From positions 2,108,001-2,172,000 of the forward strand of contig NC_013929.1 in the NCBI RefSeq assembly GCF_000091305.1: 64,000 nucleotides of DNA, in the 5' to 3' direction. How positions within the stretch are numbered: position 1 is the first letter of the stretch; each line of letters opens with the position of its first letter. Under the pieces are notes generated by a model. That model did not search any database, had not been told where the DNA came from, and was given only the letters and a program-made list of their open reading frames with translations. Both the position numbers and the translations under genes were made by a program. Shown piece after piece: positions 51,352 through 60,499 of this stretch. The stretch comes from Streptomyces scabiei 87.22. GTDB lineage: Bacteria > Actinomycetota > Actinomycetes > Streptomycetales > Streptomycetaceae.

Positions 51352-52200
51352 TCAGCGCTGCCCCTGCCGGTCCTCACTGCCGAGGATCTCCCGGAGCTGT
51401 GCGGCGTAGGCCCGGGGGTGGGTGGTGTTCCCGTTGTGGCCGCCGGGCAGGAACCGCGGTTCGCGGCCCAGCAGTTCGGCCAGGGCCGTCGCGGCCCGGT
51501 GGTCGAAGACGGTGTGCGGGGTGGTGCGTCCGACGGCGGGCACGATGCGGGTGCCGGTGTCCTTCAGGGCGGTGGTGTCGAGCGTGTCGTGCAGGACCGC
51601 GGTGAAGTCGTGCCGGATGAAGTGGTCGAAGTTGGCCAGGCGCAGGGCGTTCATCGGCTGGGGCGTCAGATCGGGTTCCCTGTCCGTGGAGGCGGGGTCG
51701 ATGCCGAGAGTCCTGGCGATCTCCGGGAGTGCGGCGGCCAGGCCCTCGCGGAGATAGAGCTCCTGCAGCGCGGCGAGTTCGCGCTCGTGGTGGGCGCGCT
51801 CGCCGTCCGGCAACAGGCGCGGGGCGACGGGCTCATGGGCGATGAGGGTGCGGATCCGGCCGGGATACCGGACGGCCACGTGCATGCCGATGACGGCTCC
51901 GAGGCTGCAGCCGAGCATGAGGGCCGGCGTGTCCGTGAGCGAGGCCAGCAGGCGCTGGACGTCGTCGGCATGCTCGGCGAGGGTCGCGCCGCACCCGGGG
52001 GCGGCGAGGTGGCTGCGGGACAGTCCCCGGCGGTCGTAGGTGACCACGGTGTAGGAGTCGGTGAGACGGCCGACGAGGTCGGTGCTGCGGTCGGCGTCGC
52101 CCTCTCCGCTCTGCGAGATCAGCAACAGCGGTCCCGTGCCCCGGACCTGGTAGTGCAGAGCCGCGCCGGGAACGGCGAGTGCGCCGGTGGTGTCGAGCAT
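51352..52200 (-). CDS. Alpha/beta hydrolase
   Basis: A 282-residue alpha/beta hydrolase. LLLISQSGEGD takes the place of the usual HG oxyanion motif; nucleophile elbow LGCSLGAVIG (GxSxG near residue 97) and late His in LPGGHNGNTTHP. Family resembles small-molecule esterases and dehalogenase-like proteins. It diverges from the MarR-like gene with a 34-bp palindrome between, so it is the likely target of that regulator. Substrate unknown. Confidence 0.82.
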   Translation of the reverse strand: MLDTTGALAVPGAALHYQVRGTGPLLLISQSGEGDADRSTDLVGRLTDSYTVVTYDRRGLSRSHLAAPGCGATLAEHADDVQRLLASLTDTPALMLGCSLGAVIGMHVAVRYPGRIRTLIAHEPVAPRLLPDGERAHHERELAALQELYLREGLAAALPEIARTLGIDPASTDREPDLTPQPMNALRLANFDHFIRHDFTAVLHDTLDTTALKDTGTRIVPAVGRTTPHTVFDHRAATALAELLGREPRFLPGGHNGNTTHPRAYAAQLREILGSEDRQGQR

Positions 52201-52260
52201 GGTGTCTCCCCCTTGTGCACGGCGGGCTCTCCGTCGTGCCTGACAGCACCGTAATCCATC

Positions 52261-52294
52261 GAATTAGATACATCAATATCGATGCATCTAATTC
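52261..52294. promoter_or_regulatory. 34-bp palindromic operator between hydrolase and MarR-like gene
   Basis: GAATTAGATACATC (52261-52274) and GATGCATCTAATTC (52281-52294) are reverse complements at 13 of 14 bases around a 6-bp AATATC. It sits in the 110 bp between divergent starts, and is much more AT-rich than its neighbourhood. Fits a MarR-type operator. Confidence 0.8.
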
Positions 52295-52310
52295 GAAGTA
52301 TGTTGGGGGC

Positions 52311-52796
52311 ATGAACGGAGTCGAGCTGTTCCTGCTGGGACGCGCCCTGATGAAGATCGGTGAGGGCGCTCTGCCGGAGCCTCCGGGCGGCGCCGGCCGG
52401 TATGCCGGCAGCGCCCGGGTGGTGCTGGCCGTCGCCGGCGACATCACCGCCCACCCCGACTCCGCCGTCGGGGAGATCGCGGCCCGTACCGGTCTGCCGC
52501 AGAGCCAGGTGTCGTCGGCCGTCGCCCGGCTCAAGGAAGCCGGGGCGGTGCACACCGCCCCGGATCCCGCCGACCGGCGCCGGGTGCTGGTGCGTCAGGC
52601 CGCCGGGGTGTCCGACCGGGTCGCGCAGGTGCGCGCCGCCGGCATCGACGAGGCTCTCACCCTCGCGCTGGGGTCCGATGACCCGCAGCGGCTGCGGGAG
52701 GTCTCGGACGCCCTGGACGTCCTCGCCCGGAATCTTCTGCCACAGCCGGGGACCACGGAGTCCGACCGCCCGGACACCGCCCCTCCGCCGGGGTAG
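52311..52796 (+). CDS. MarR-like transcriptional regulator
   Basis: A 161-residue winged-helix regulator. LAVAGDITAHPDSAVGEIAA, TGLPQSQVSSAVARLKEAG (recognition helix) and TAPDPADRRRVLVRQAAG (wing) give the MarR pattern. ATG at 52311 is 16 bp after the palindrome; a frame open 44 codons earlier runs across it. It probably represses the divergent hydrolase and itself. Confidence 0.82.
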   Translation: MNGVELFLLGRALMKIGEGALPEPPGGAGRYAGSARVVLAVAGDITAHPDSAVGEIAARTGLPQSQVSSAVARLKEAGAVHTAPDPADRRRVLVRQAAGVSDRVAQVRAAGIDEALTLALGSDDPQRLREVSDALDVLARNLLPQPGTTESDRPDTAPPPG

Positions 52797-52856
52797 GGCC
52801 GTTGCCTCGTCCTGCCGGCTCTTCCCGCCCTCGGTCCGTACGCGCTCGCCCCTTCC

Positions 52857-53285
52857 TCACGCGCCCCCGGAGGGCCGCGCCCCCGCGGCCAGCAGCAGGG
52901 CCGCCGTCTCGGGGTGGGGACCGGCAGTCGCCCAGTCGAGCGGGGTGCGGCCCGTGCCGTGGTCCTCGCGGAGGCCGGGGTCGGCGCCGTGGTCGAGGAG
53001 CGCCCGCACCGTCTCGGTGTGTCCCCAGCACGCGGCCCCGCACAGCGGCGTGCCCTCCGTGCCGCGTCCGCTCTCGGTGTCGGGCAGGGCCCCGGCCGCG
53101 AGCAGGACGCGCACCGTGTCCGCGGCTCCGTGCACGGAGGCCGCGTACAGGGGTGTCGTCCCCTCGGCGTCGGTCGTCTCGGCCGGGGCCCCGGCCCGCA
53201 GCAGCGCGCGGACCCGTGCCGTGTCCCCGACCATCGCGGCCGAGACCAGACGTACGGACCACTTCTTGCGCTGGCGCCTGTTCAC
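52857..53285 (-). CDS. Ankyrin-repeat protein
   Basis: A 142-residue protein made of about four ankyrin repeats: ARVRALLRAGAPAETTDAEG with TPLYAASVHGAADTVRVLLA, then TPLCGAACWGHTETVRALLD and TPLDWATAGPHPETAALLLA. Its short basic start MNRRQRKKW has no signal. GTG start. Ankyrin repeats bind other proteins; partner unknown. Confidence 0.85.
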   Translation of the reverse strand: MNRRQRKKWSVRLVSAAMVGDTARVRALLRAGAPAETTDAEGTTPLYAASVHGAADTVRVLLAAGALPDTESGRGTEGTPLCGAACWGHTETVRALLDHGADPGLREDHGTGRTPLDWATAGPHPETAALLLAAGARPSGGA

Positions 53286-53327
53286 CCTGCGCTCCCCCTG
53301 CCGCCGACGTGCGAGTGCGTCAGCCCA

Positions 53328-53945
53328 TCACACGCCCGGCCGGGAGGCGACCTCTTTTCCGCGGAGGTCGACGGCGGTGAGTGCCAGCGCCAGCGGGCCC
53401 GGCACGAGGAGGGCGAGCGGCAGCAGCATCCAGGCGCTCAGCGCCGCCGTGGCCACGGCCAGCACGACCAGTGCGCTGCCGCCCGGATCACGGACCGTGT
53501 CCCGGGCCGCCGCCCGCAGCGCCGCCGGCCAGTCGTCGACCGACTCCGGGCGTGCGCAGGCGCGCAGGCCGGCCACGGCGGCGCCCGCGCCGACAGCGGC
53601 GGCGAGGAAGGCGAAGGCCCGTCCGCCCGGGAGTCCGGCGGCCGCCAGGGCCAGGTCGGCGAGGACGAGGGCCAGACCGGTCAGGGCCACGAGTCCGGCG
53701 GCGAGGTCACCCGGGCGCAGGCGCCGCCGCAGGGCCACGAGAAAGCGGCCGGCCGTGACCGGACGGTCCTCCCGTACGCCCCGCAGCAGCGCGCAGGCCG
53801 TGGAGAGCGCGGCGGGCAGGGTCACCAGGGGGAGGCTCACCACCGCCACCGCGATCCCGATGCTCAGCACGTCCGCGAACAGTGTCATCCGGGGGCCGAA
53901 GATCTCGCCCGCCTCCCGTTCCCCGCCGGTGCGCACACCGCTCAC
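53328..53945 (-). CDS. YesL/DUF624-like membrane protein
   Basis: A 205-residue protein with about five hydrophobic segments. TLFADVLSIGIAVAVVSLPL and PAALSTACALLRGVREDRP match the YesL family found with sugar ABC importers. GTG at 53945 lies 2 bp after the permease stop, with AAGGGA upstream. A longer open frame is the out-of-frame shadow of the permease. Last gene of the operon. Confidence 0.8.
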   Translation of the reverse strand: MSGVRTGGEREAGEIFGPRMTLFADVLSIGIAVAVVSLPLVTLPAALSTACALLRGVREDRPVTAGRFLVALRRRLRPGDLAAGLVALTGLALVLADLALAAAGLPGGRAFAFLAAAVGAGAAVAGLRACARPESVDDWPAALRAAARDTVRDPGGSALVVLAVATAALSAWMLLPLALLVPGPLALALTAVDLRGKEVASRPGV

Positions 53946-53947
53946 CC

Positions 53948-54820
53948 CTATCCCTTGATCCCGGAGTTGGCCATGCCCTCCACCAGGAACCGCTGGAACG
54001 CCAGGAAGAACAGCACGATCGGCAGGAGGGCGATCACCGACATGGCGAACATCGGGCCGAACGCCGAGGTGCTGGAGGCGTCGACGAAGGACCGCAGCGC
54101 GAGGGTCAGGGTGAACTTCTCGGGCGAGAACAGATAGATGAGCTGGGTGAAGAAGTCGTTCCAGGTCCAGATGAAGGTGAAGATCGCGGTGGTGATCAGA
54201 GCGGGCCGGGTGAGGGGCAGGATCACCAAGAAGAAGCTGCGGAACGGTCCGCATCCGTCGATGCGCGCCGCCTCCTCCAGTTCCCTGGGCAGGCCCCGCA
54301 TGAACTGCACGATGAGGAAGACGAAGAACGCCTCCGTCGCGAGGAACTTCGGCAGGATCAGCGGCCAGTAGGTGTTCACCATGCCGAGCTGGTTGAAGAT
54401 GATGTACTGCGGGATCAGGACGGCGTGGTGCGGCAGCATGATCGTCGCGATCATGAAGGCGAAGAGCGGGCCGCGGAAGCGGAACCGCAGGCGGGCGAAC
54501 GCGTACGCCGCCAGGGAGCAGGACAGGACGTTCCCGACGACCGCGCCGCCGGCGATCAGCAGGGAGTTGCCGAGCAGCCTGCCCACCGACACGTCGTTGA
54601 CCCCGTCCAGCGTGGTCGTGTAGTTGGACCACTCCAGCCGGCTCGGCAGCAGGTCGAGGCTGGCGATGACCTCGTTCGCGGGCTTGAGGGAGGTCGCGAG
54701 GAGCCAGGCCAGCGGGTACAGCATCACCAGCAGCGCGGCGGCGCAGCCGAGGTGCAGCGCCACACGTCGCCGGTCGAGAGGCTTGCGCGGGGCGGGGGTT
54801 GCGGGCGTGGTGGTGGTCAT
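53948..54820 (-). CDS. Carbohydrate ABC transporter permease (MalG type)
   Basis: A 290-residue permease with six hydrophobic segments and EAA loop ELEEAARIDGCGPFRSFF. Start ATG at 54820 overlaps the upstream permease stop by 4 bp (ATGA). As at 4-6 kb, no ATPase gene is present, so a shared ATPase probably energises it. Confidence 0.92.
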   Translation of the reverse strand: MTTTTPATPAPRKPLDRRRVALHLGCAAALLVMLYPLAWLLATSLKPANEVIASLDLLPSRLEWSNYTTTLDGVNDVSVGRLLGNSLLIAGGAVVGNVLSCSLAAYAFARLRFRFRGPLFAFMIATIMLPHHAVLIPQYIIFNQLGMVNTYWPLILPKFLATEAFFVFLIVQFMRGLPRELEEAARIDGCGPFRSFFLVILPLTRPALITTAIFTFIWTWNDFFTQLIYLFSPEKFTLTLALRSFVDASSTSAFGPMFAMSVIALLPIVLFFLAFQRFLVEGMANSGIKG

Positions 54821-55758
54821 CGGTCCCCCTCGGAGGCGTAGAAGACCCAGGAGCGGGACGTACGGAACAGGATCGCGGTGACCGCGCCGATGGCGATGAG
54901 CAGGACCCAGGCCATGGCGGAGGCGTAGCCCATGTGGGAGGCGACGAAGCCCCGGTCGTAGAGGTAGAGGGTGTAGAAGAGGGTGGAGTCGGCGGGGCCG
55001 CCCTTGCCGGCGCTGACCGCGAAGGCCGGGGTGAAGACCTGGAAGGACTGGATGGTCTGCAGGACCAGGTTGAAGAAGATCACCGGTGACAGCATCGGCA
55101 CCGTGATCGACAGGAAGCGGCGCCAGGCACCCGCGCCGTCCACCTCGGCCGCCTCGTACAACTCCCCCGGGATCTGCTGGAGTCCGGCGAGGAAGATGAC
55201 CATCGGGGCCCCGAACTGCCAGACGGTGAGCAGGGCCACCGCGAGCAGCGCCCAGCCGGGGCGGTTGACCCAGCCGCCGGTGCCGAGGAGGTGGTCCACC
55301 GTGCCGCCGTCGTTGAAGATCGCCCGCCACACCAGGGCGACGGACATGGACGCGCCGAGGAGTGAGGGGGCGTAGAACGCGGAGCGGTAGAAGGCCCGGC
55401 CGCGCTTCATGTTCTTCAGGGCGAGGGCCACCAGGAGGGCGAGGGCCAGTTGGAGCGGTACCGCGATGACGACGTACAGCAGGGTCGTCGCCACCGAACG
55501 CCAGTAGCGGGGGTCCTCGGTGAACATCTGGGTGTAGTTGCGCAGGCCCACCCAGCTGGGGGCGTTGAACAGGTCGTAGTCGGTGAAGGACAGGTAGAGC
55601 GAGACGGCCATCGGGAGCAGGGTGAGGACGGTGGCGCCGAGGACCCAGGGCGAGAGGAACACCCAGGCCGCGCCCTCGCGGCGGCGGCGCCGGGCGGGCG
55701 GGTCCGGCTGCGGAACTCCGGTGCCGCGTACGGTGGTCGGCAGGTGTGTGGTGGTCAT
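54817..55758 (-). CDS. Carbohydrate ABC transporter permease (MalF type)
   Basis: A 313-residue permease, cytoplasmic Arg/Pro-rich tail then six membrane segments; EAA loop ELYEAAEVDGAGAWRRFL. ATG at 55758 overlaps the binding-protein stop by 4 bp. The longer open frame through the binding-protein gene is a shadow. Confidence 0.92.
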   Translation of the reverse strand: MTTTHLPTTVRGTGVPQPDPPARRRRREGAAWVFLSPWVLGATVLTLLPMAVSLYLSFTDYDLFNAPSWVGLRNYTQMFTEDPRYWRSVATTLLYVVIAVPLQLALALLVALALKNMKRGRAFYRSAFYAPSLLGASMSVALVWRAIFNDGGTVDHLLGTGGWVNRPGWALLAVALLTVWQFGAPMVIFLAGLQQIPGELYEAAEVDGAGAWRRFLSITVPMLSPVIFFNLVLQTIQSFQVFTPAFAVSAGKGGPADSTLFYTLYLYDRGFVASHMGYASAMAWVLLIAIGAVTAILFRTSRSWVFYASEGDR

Positions 55759-57050
55759 GACCTCAGCTCCGCCTTCGCCTCGGTGACGTAGTTCTCGGCG
55801 GCCTCGCGAGGGGACATCCGCTCGTAGGAGACCTGGTCGTAGTCGCGCTGGAAGGTGGTCTGCAGGGCGCTGTCGCCCGAGGGGGGCGCCTGGGGCGGCG
55901 GGTCGAGCTTCCCTTCGACGGTGGCCTGGTACTCGTAGATCGTCTTGTCGAAGTCCTCGAGTCCGGCCGCGATGTCCTCGCGGATCGACTCGTTGACGGG
56001 GATGCCCCGGGTGGCGCCGAGGATCTTCGCGGCCGCGTCGTCGTTGAGCAGGAAGTCGACGAGCCGGGCGGACTCCTTGGGGTGGCCGGAGTCGGCGGCC
56101 ACGCCCATGAACATGGAGGGCTTGAAGTACTGGCCGGGGGTGCCGTCCTCGCCGCCCGGCATCGGGGCGAGCGAGATCCCGGTGGGGACGAGGGCGAGGT
56201 AACCGCTCGCGGGGGCGTCCCAGTTGACGTCCGAGGCGGCCCTGCCCCGGCCGAGCGGGGTGTTCTCGACCGTGCCGTCGAGCTGGGTGGTCTGCTCGGC
56301 GGGTGAGACGGCGCCCTCGCGGCGGAGCCGGTCGGTGAAGGTCCACCATCGGGTGAGGTCGCCGGCGTCGAAGCCGAGCCGGCGGTCGTCGGTGTAGAGG
56401 GACTTGCCCTGTCCGCGCAGCCAGATCTCGAAGGCGTCCTCGCTCTGCCCGGGGTCGGTGCCGCCGGGCTCCCCGGTCTTCTCGGCGACCGTCCGCATGG
56501 CCTCGGCCCATTCGCTCCAGGTCCAGCCCGTGCGGGGCGGCTCCAGGCCCGCCGCCTTCCACTTCGCGGTGTCGTAGACCATCGTCTCGGTGCCGCGCCC
56601 CTGCGGGACCGCGTACTGTCTGCCGTCCACCGTGCCGGTGGCGAGGAGCCCCGGCTCGAACTCGCCGGTGTCCAGGGCCGATCGCTGCTCCGCGAGGTCG
56701 AGGAGCACACCGCCGGAGGCGTACTGGTCGATCATCCGGTAGTCGAGCTGCATCACGTCGGGCGCGTCGCCGCCGGCGGCCTGGGTGGCGAGCTTCTGCT
56801 TGTAGGCGTCGTAGCCGGCGAAGGATGTCTGGACGTCGATCCCTGGGTTCCGCTTCTCGAAGAGGTCGACGGCCGCCTGGGTTCTCGCCGCGCGGTCCGG
56901 GTTGCCCCACCAGGTGTAGCGCAGGACGACACCGTCGCCGACGCTGCCCGACCCGTCCGCCGCGGAACAGCCGGTCAGCAGCGCGCAGAGCGCCAACGCG
57001 GTGGCCGCCGCACGGGGTTTCCAGGACTTCCTCGTCCTGTTTCGGGGCAT
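55755..57050 (-). CDS. Sugar ABC transporter substrate-binding lipoprotein
   Basis: A 431-residue extracellular binding protein of family 1. Lipobox LLTGCSAAD near residue 28, then VLRYTWWGNPDRAAR, DVQTSFAGYDAYKQKLAT, DVMQLDYRMIDQYA. The sugar is unknown. ATG at 57050 follows AGAGGTGA; a GTG frame open 12 codons earlier lies in the operator. First gene of the leftward operon, presumably under the site at 57073. Confidence 0.92.
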   Translation of the reverse strand: MPRNRTRKSWKPRAAATALALCALLTGCSAADGSGSVGDGVVLRYTWWGNPDRAARTQAAVDLFEKRNPGIDVQTSFAGYDAYKQKLATQAAGGDAPDVMQLDYRMIDQYASGGVLLDLAEQRSALDTGEFEPGLLATGTVDGRQYAVPQGRGTETMVYDTAKWKAAGLEPPRTGWTWSEWAEAMRTVAEKTGEPGGTDPGQSEDAFEIWLRGQGKSLYTDDRRLGFDAGDLTRWWTFTDRLRREGAVSPAEQTTQLDGTVENTPLGRGRAASDVNWDAPASGYLALVPTGISLAPMPGGEDGTPGQYFKPSMFMGVAADSGHPKESARLVDFLLNDDAAAKILGATRGIPVNESIREDIAAGLEDFDKTIYEYQATVEGKLDPPPQAPPSGDSALQTTFQRDYDQVSYERMSPREAAENYVTEAKAELRS

Positions 57051-57072
57051 GAGTGGGTCACCTCTCTCACTA

Positions 57073-57084
57073 GAAAGCGCTTCC
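57073..57084. promoter_or_regulatory. LacI-type operator between ABC operon and Gfo/Idh gene
   Basis: GAAAGCGCTTCC, one mismatch from the perfect palindrome GGAAGCGCTTCC at 14984-14995. It lies in the 65 bp between divergent starts, 23 bp before the binding-protein start, so it can govern both directions. No matching regulator is encoded nearby. Confidence 0.65.
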
Positions 57085-57115
57085 ACCCCCCGGTACGACC
57101 CTAGGGAAGGTCCGG

Positions 57116-58465
57116 ATGTCAGAACAAGACCCCTGCACCACCTCCGTGCCCCGCCGCCGTGTCGCCGTGGTGGGGCTCGGTGCCCGTGCGCGGATGTTCA
57201 CCGAGGCGCTGACCGGACCGTTCGCCGGGCGGACCGACCTGGTGGGTCTCTGCGACACCAACGCCCACCGCGTCGCCGTGCACAACTCCTGGATCGCGGC
57301 CGACCACCCCGGCCGCGCGCCCGTCCCGGCGTACGGGGCCGAGGACTTCGAGGAGATGCTGCGGCGCGAGCGCGTGGACCTCGTCGTGGTGTGCTCCGTG
57401 GACCGGACCCACGACCACTACATCGTGCGCGCGCTGGAGGCGGGCTGCGACGTCGTCACCGAGAAGCCGATGACGACCGACGCCGACCGTGCCCGCCGCA
57501 TCCTCCACGCCCGGCACCGGACCGGCCGCGAGGTGCGCGTCGCCTTCAACTACCGCTACAACCCGGTGCACTCGGCCGTACGGGAACTGATCGCGGGCGG
57601 CGCGATCGGCGAGATCGGCTCGGTGCACTTCGAGTGGCTGCTGGACCTGCGGCACGGCGCCGACTACTTCCGCCGCTGGCACCGCGACAGGGCGAACTCC
57701 GGCGGCCTGCTCGTCCACAAGTCGACCCATCACTTCGACCTGGTCAACTGGTGGCTCGGCACCCGCCCCGACACCGTCTTCGCCCAGGGCGGCCTCTTCT
57801 TCTACGGCCCCGAGGCCGGCCGTCGCCGGGGCCTCGCCCGGGACTACACCCGCGCCCACGGCTCCCCGGCCGCCGAGACCGACCCCTTCGCCCTCCACCT
57901 GCGGGACTCCCCCGTCCTCACCTCCCTCTACCTGGACGCCGAGCGGGAGGACGGCTACCACCGCGACCGGAACGTCTTCGCCCCCGGCGTGAGCATCGAG
58001 GACGACATGGCGGTCCTCGTCCGCTACGACTCCGGCGCCACCCTGACCTACCACCTGACGGCGTACTCCCCCTGGGAGGGCTACCGCGTCGCGTTCAACG
58101 GCAGCGAGGGCCGCCTCGAACTGCTGGTGGAGGAGTCCGCCTGGACCCGCCCCGGCGTCCGCGGGCCCGGCGCGGGCCCGGTCCTGCACGGTGCCGAGGC
58201 CGACGAGGAGACCGGCCGGACCGAACTGCTGGTCCGCCGCTTCTGGGAGCCGCCGCGCGAGGTGAGGACGGCCGTCGACGAGGGCGGGCACGGCGGTGGC
58301 GACGTCCGCATGCTGGCCGACCTGTTCGGGGAGCGCGCACCGGACGCGCTGGGGCGGGCGGCCGACGCGGTGGACGGCGCGCGCTCGCTGGTGACGGGGC
58401 TGGCGGCGAACCGGTCGCTGGAGACCGGGGTGCCGGTGGCGGCGCGGGAGGTGCTGGACGTCTGA
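57116..58465 (+). CDS. Gfo/Idh/MocA-family oxidoreductase
   Basis: A 449-residue sugar dehydrogenase-like protein. N-terminal Rossmann motif VAVVGLGARARMFTEAL, then DVVTEKPMTTD with catalytic Lys in EKP near residue 119, and HKSTHHFDLVNWWLG near 205 with the His pair of the family. It starts 7-12 bp after GGGAAGG. Divergent from the sugar importer, so it may oxidise its substrate after uptake. Confidence 0.9.
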   Translation: MSEQDPCTTSVPRRRVAVVGLGARARMFTEALTGPFAGRTDLVGLCDTNAHRVAVHNSWIAADHPGRAPVPAYGAEDFEEMLRRERVDLVVVCSVDRTHDHYIVRALEAGCDVVTEKPMTTDADRARRILHARHRTGREVRVAFNYRYNPVHSAVRELIAGGAIGEIGSVHFEWLLDLRHGADYFRRWHRDRANSGGLLVHKSTHHFDLVNWWLGTRPDTVFAQGGLFFYGPEAGRRRGLARDYTRAHGSPAAETDPFALHLRDSPVLTSLYLDAEREDGYHRDRNVFAPGVSIEDDMAVLVRYDSGATLTYHLTAYSPWEGYRVAFNGSEGRLELLVEESAWTRPGVRGPGAGPVLHGAEADEETGRTELLVRRFWEPPREVRTAVDEGGHGGGDVRMLADLFGERAPDALGRAADAVDGARSLVTGLAANRSLETGVPVAAREVLDV

Positions 58466-58468
58466 ACC

Positions 58469-58491
58469 GCCGCCCGGTCCGCGTCCGGGCG
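58469..58491 (+). terminator. Terminator after Gfo/Idh gene
   Basis: CCGCCCGG (58469-58476) and CCGGGCGG (58484-58491) form a perfect 8-bp stem with a 7-nt loop, a few bases after the stop. Confidence 0.6.
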
Positions 58492-58564
58492 GTCCGGTGG
58501 CGGGGGCGTCCGGTGGCGGGGCCGGAGCGGGTGTCCCCGGGGGTCAGCGGAAGTCCTCGGAGCT

Positions 58565-59830
58565 TCACCAGACGAGGTCGAGGCGTTCCGGGGCGCGGTG
58601 GATCAACGTCGTTCGCATGGTGATCCGTTGGTCCTCCGCGAGGCGGAGGCCCGGCAAGCGGCTCGTCAACAGCCTCAGGGTGATGCGCAGTTGTTCACGG
58701 GCGAGCTGTGAGCCCGGGCACGCGTGGGCGCCGAGGCCGAAGGAGAGGTGGCGGCCGGCGGCGGGCCGGGTGATGTCGAAGTCGTCGGGGCGCGGGTGGC
58801 GTGAGCCGTCCCGGTTGGCGCTGCCGAAGGCCAGGAACACCGGTGTCCCGGCCGGGAGTTCGGTGCCCGAGAGGGTGACCGGCCGGGTGGTGACACGGCG
58901 GAAGCCCTGCAACGCGGTGTCGTGACGGGCGGCTTCCTCGACGGCGGCCGGGATGCGCTCCGGCTCGGCGCACAGCAGCTCCCACTGCCGGCGGTCGCGC
59001 AGCAGGTGCAGCAGGGTCGTCCCGATGAGAGCGGTCGTGGTCAGATGCCCGGCGATCAGCAGGTTCTGCGGATGGGAGACGACCTGGTGGCGGTGGTCGA
59101 GCGTCAGCTCACTGGCGTCGGTGGCGGAGGAAGTGGCGGTGGCGTTGGCGGCGTCGGTCCCATGACCGACGACGGACCTGATGAGTTCGGTGCCCAGATC
59201 CTCGCGGGGGTCGGCGTGCCGGGCCCGTACGAACGCGTCGAGGCGGTGGGCGGCGGCGACCACGTCTTCGGCCGCCGCGATCTGCTCGGCCTCCGTCATG
59301 GGCCGGAACAGCAGCCGTTCGGCCCGGTGACCGGCGCGGACCAGCGCCGGGACGTCCTCCGGTTCGAAGCCGACGAGGCGTCCGACGACCTCACCGGGAA
59401 GGCGGCCCGCATAGGCGGACATCAGCTCGACCCGCCCGCCCTCGACGAAGCCGTCGATCAGGGCCGCGGCCCGCTCCTCGGCGTACGGGAGGACCGCGGC
59501 GACCCTCGCCGGTGACAGCCCGCGCACGAGGGGGGCCCGCAACTCCTGGTGCAGGGTGCCGTCGGCGGTGACGACGACGGGGCGGCCGCCGAACCCGCCG
59601 CCGAGCACGGCGAGCGCGGCGGGGGCGGGCATGACGTCGGGGCGCAGCGCGTTGGCCGACGAGAAGTCCTCCGGGCGCCGCAGCACCTCCCGTACGTCGG
59701 CGTCCCGCGCCACCAGCCAGGAGTCCAGCTCGGGGACGTACGTCAGCCCCTCCGCCGCCCTGGCCCGCGCGTAGTGCGGATACGGATCGCGCTGCAACTC
59801 GTCGAGCCTGCCGTGCAGTTCAGCATCCAC
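58565..59830 (-). CDS. Cytochrome P450
   Basis: A 421-residue soluble P450. Haem-binding motif FGLGAHACPG with the thiolate Cys at 371, ExxR (EAAR, 299-302), I-helix IAGHLTTTAL where the usual acidic residue before Thr is replaced by His-Leu (AGHLTT, 260-265). It resembles secondary-metabolite P450s of actinobacteria. GTG start. No ferredoxin gene is adjacent. The insertion of Ala/Thr/Ser-rich sequence near 230 is unusual but not disruptive. Confidence 0.92.
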   Translation of the reverse strand: MDAELHGRLDELQRDPYPHYARARAAEGLTYVPELDSWLVARDADVREVLRRPEDFSSANALRPDVMPAPAALAVLGGGFGGRPVVVTADGTLHQELRAPLVRGLSPARVAAVLPYAEERAAALIDGFVEGGRVELMSAYAGRLPGEVVGRLVGFEPEDVPALVRAGHRAERLLFRPMTEAEQIAAAEDVVAAAHRLDAFVRARHADPREDLGTELIRSVVGHGTDAANATATSSATDASELTLDHRHQVVSHPQNLLIAGHLTTTALIGTTLLHLLRDRRQWELLCAEPERIPAAVEEAARHDTALQGFRRVTTRPVTLSGTELPAGTPVFLAFGSANRDGSRHPRPDDFDITRPAAGRHLSFGLGAHACPGSQLAREQLRITLRLLTSRLPGLRLAEDQRITMRTTLIHRAPERLDLVW

Positions 59831-59970
59831 GGGAGCACCTTCCGGCCGGGGCGGACGTGCGGTCGCGCCTCATGGTGCCGTACGGCGGGGGCCGTCGGTA
59901 GGGCTCCGCGCCGGACCGGCCGTGCGGGTCGCACGGGGTCGGGCCGGACCCGGGCACCTACGATCACCTC

Positions 59971-60426
59971 GTGGTTCTCTTCCTCCTGGAACGCCTCCCC
60001 CCGCTCCCCGCGGACCGCGCCTGGCGGCGTCTCACCGACTGGCCCCGGCACGCCGGTGTCGTCCCGCTGACCCGCGTCACCGTCCGCACACCTCCCCCGA
60101 ACGGGGTGGGCACGGTCTTCGTGGCCCGCAGCGGCCTCGGCCCGCTCGCCTTCGACGACCCGATGGAGGTCACGGTCTGGCAGCCGCCGGAGGGAGAGGC
60201 GCCCGGGCACTGCCGTCTGGTCAAGCACGGTTCGTTCGTCACCGGGTGGGCCGAGATCGAGGTCCACCCGCACGACGCCGGAACGTCCCGTGTGGTCTGG
60301 CGGGAGGACCTCCGGGTGCGCGGGCTGCCGGGCTTCCTCGACCGGCCGCTGTCGCTCGTGGCGCGACGGACGTTCGGCCGGGCGGTGGACGCACTGCTCG
60401 CACCCGACGGCCGACCGCCGGGCTGA
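59971..60426 (+). CDS. SRPBCC-family (START-like) protein
   Basis: A 151-residue helix-grip protein: LLERLPPLPADRAWRRLTDW, then VPLTRVTVRTP, MEVTVWQPPEGE, HCRLVKHGSFVTGWAEIEV, RVVWREDLRV and a C-terminal helix GFLDRPLSLVARRTF. It belongs to the polyketide-cyclase/SRPBCC fold and may bind a hydrophobic ligand. GTG start. Divergent from the P450 gene (140 bp between), which may hint at a shared substrate. Confidence 0.82.
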   Translation: MVLFLLERLPPLPADRAWRRLTDWPRHAGVVPLTRVTVRTPPPNGVGTVFVARSGLGPLAFDDPMEVTVWQPPEGEAPGHCRLVKHGSFVTGWAEIEVHPHDAGTSRVVWREDLRVRGLPGFLDRPLSLVARRTFGRAVDALLAPDGRPPG

Positions 60427-60499
60427 GTCCCCCACCCGGGCGTTCCCCCGACGGCGTCACCGATCCCGCCCTCGACGTGCACCGCGGACAGAGCGGCGG

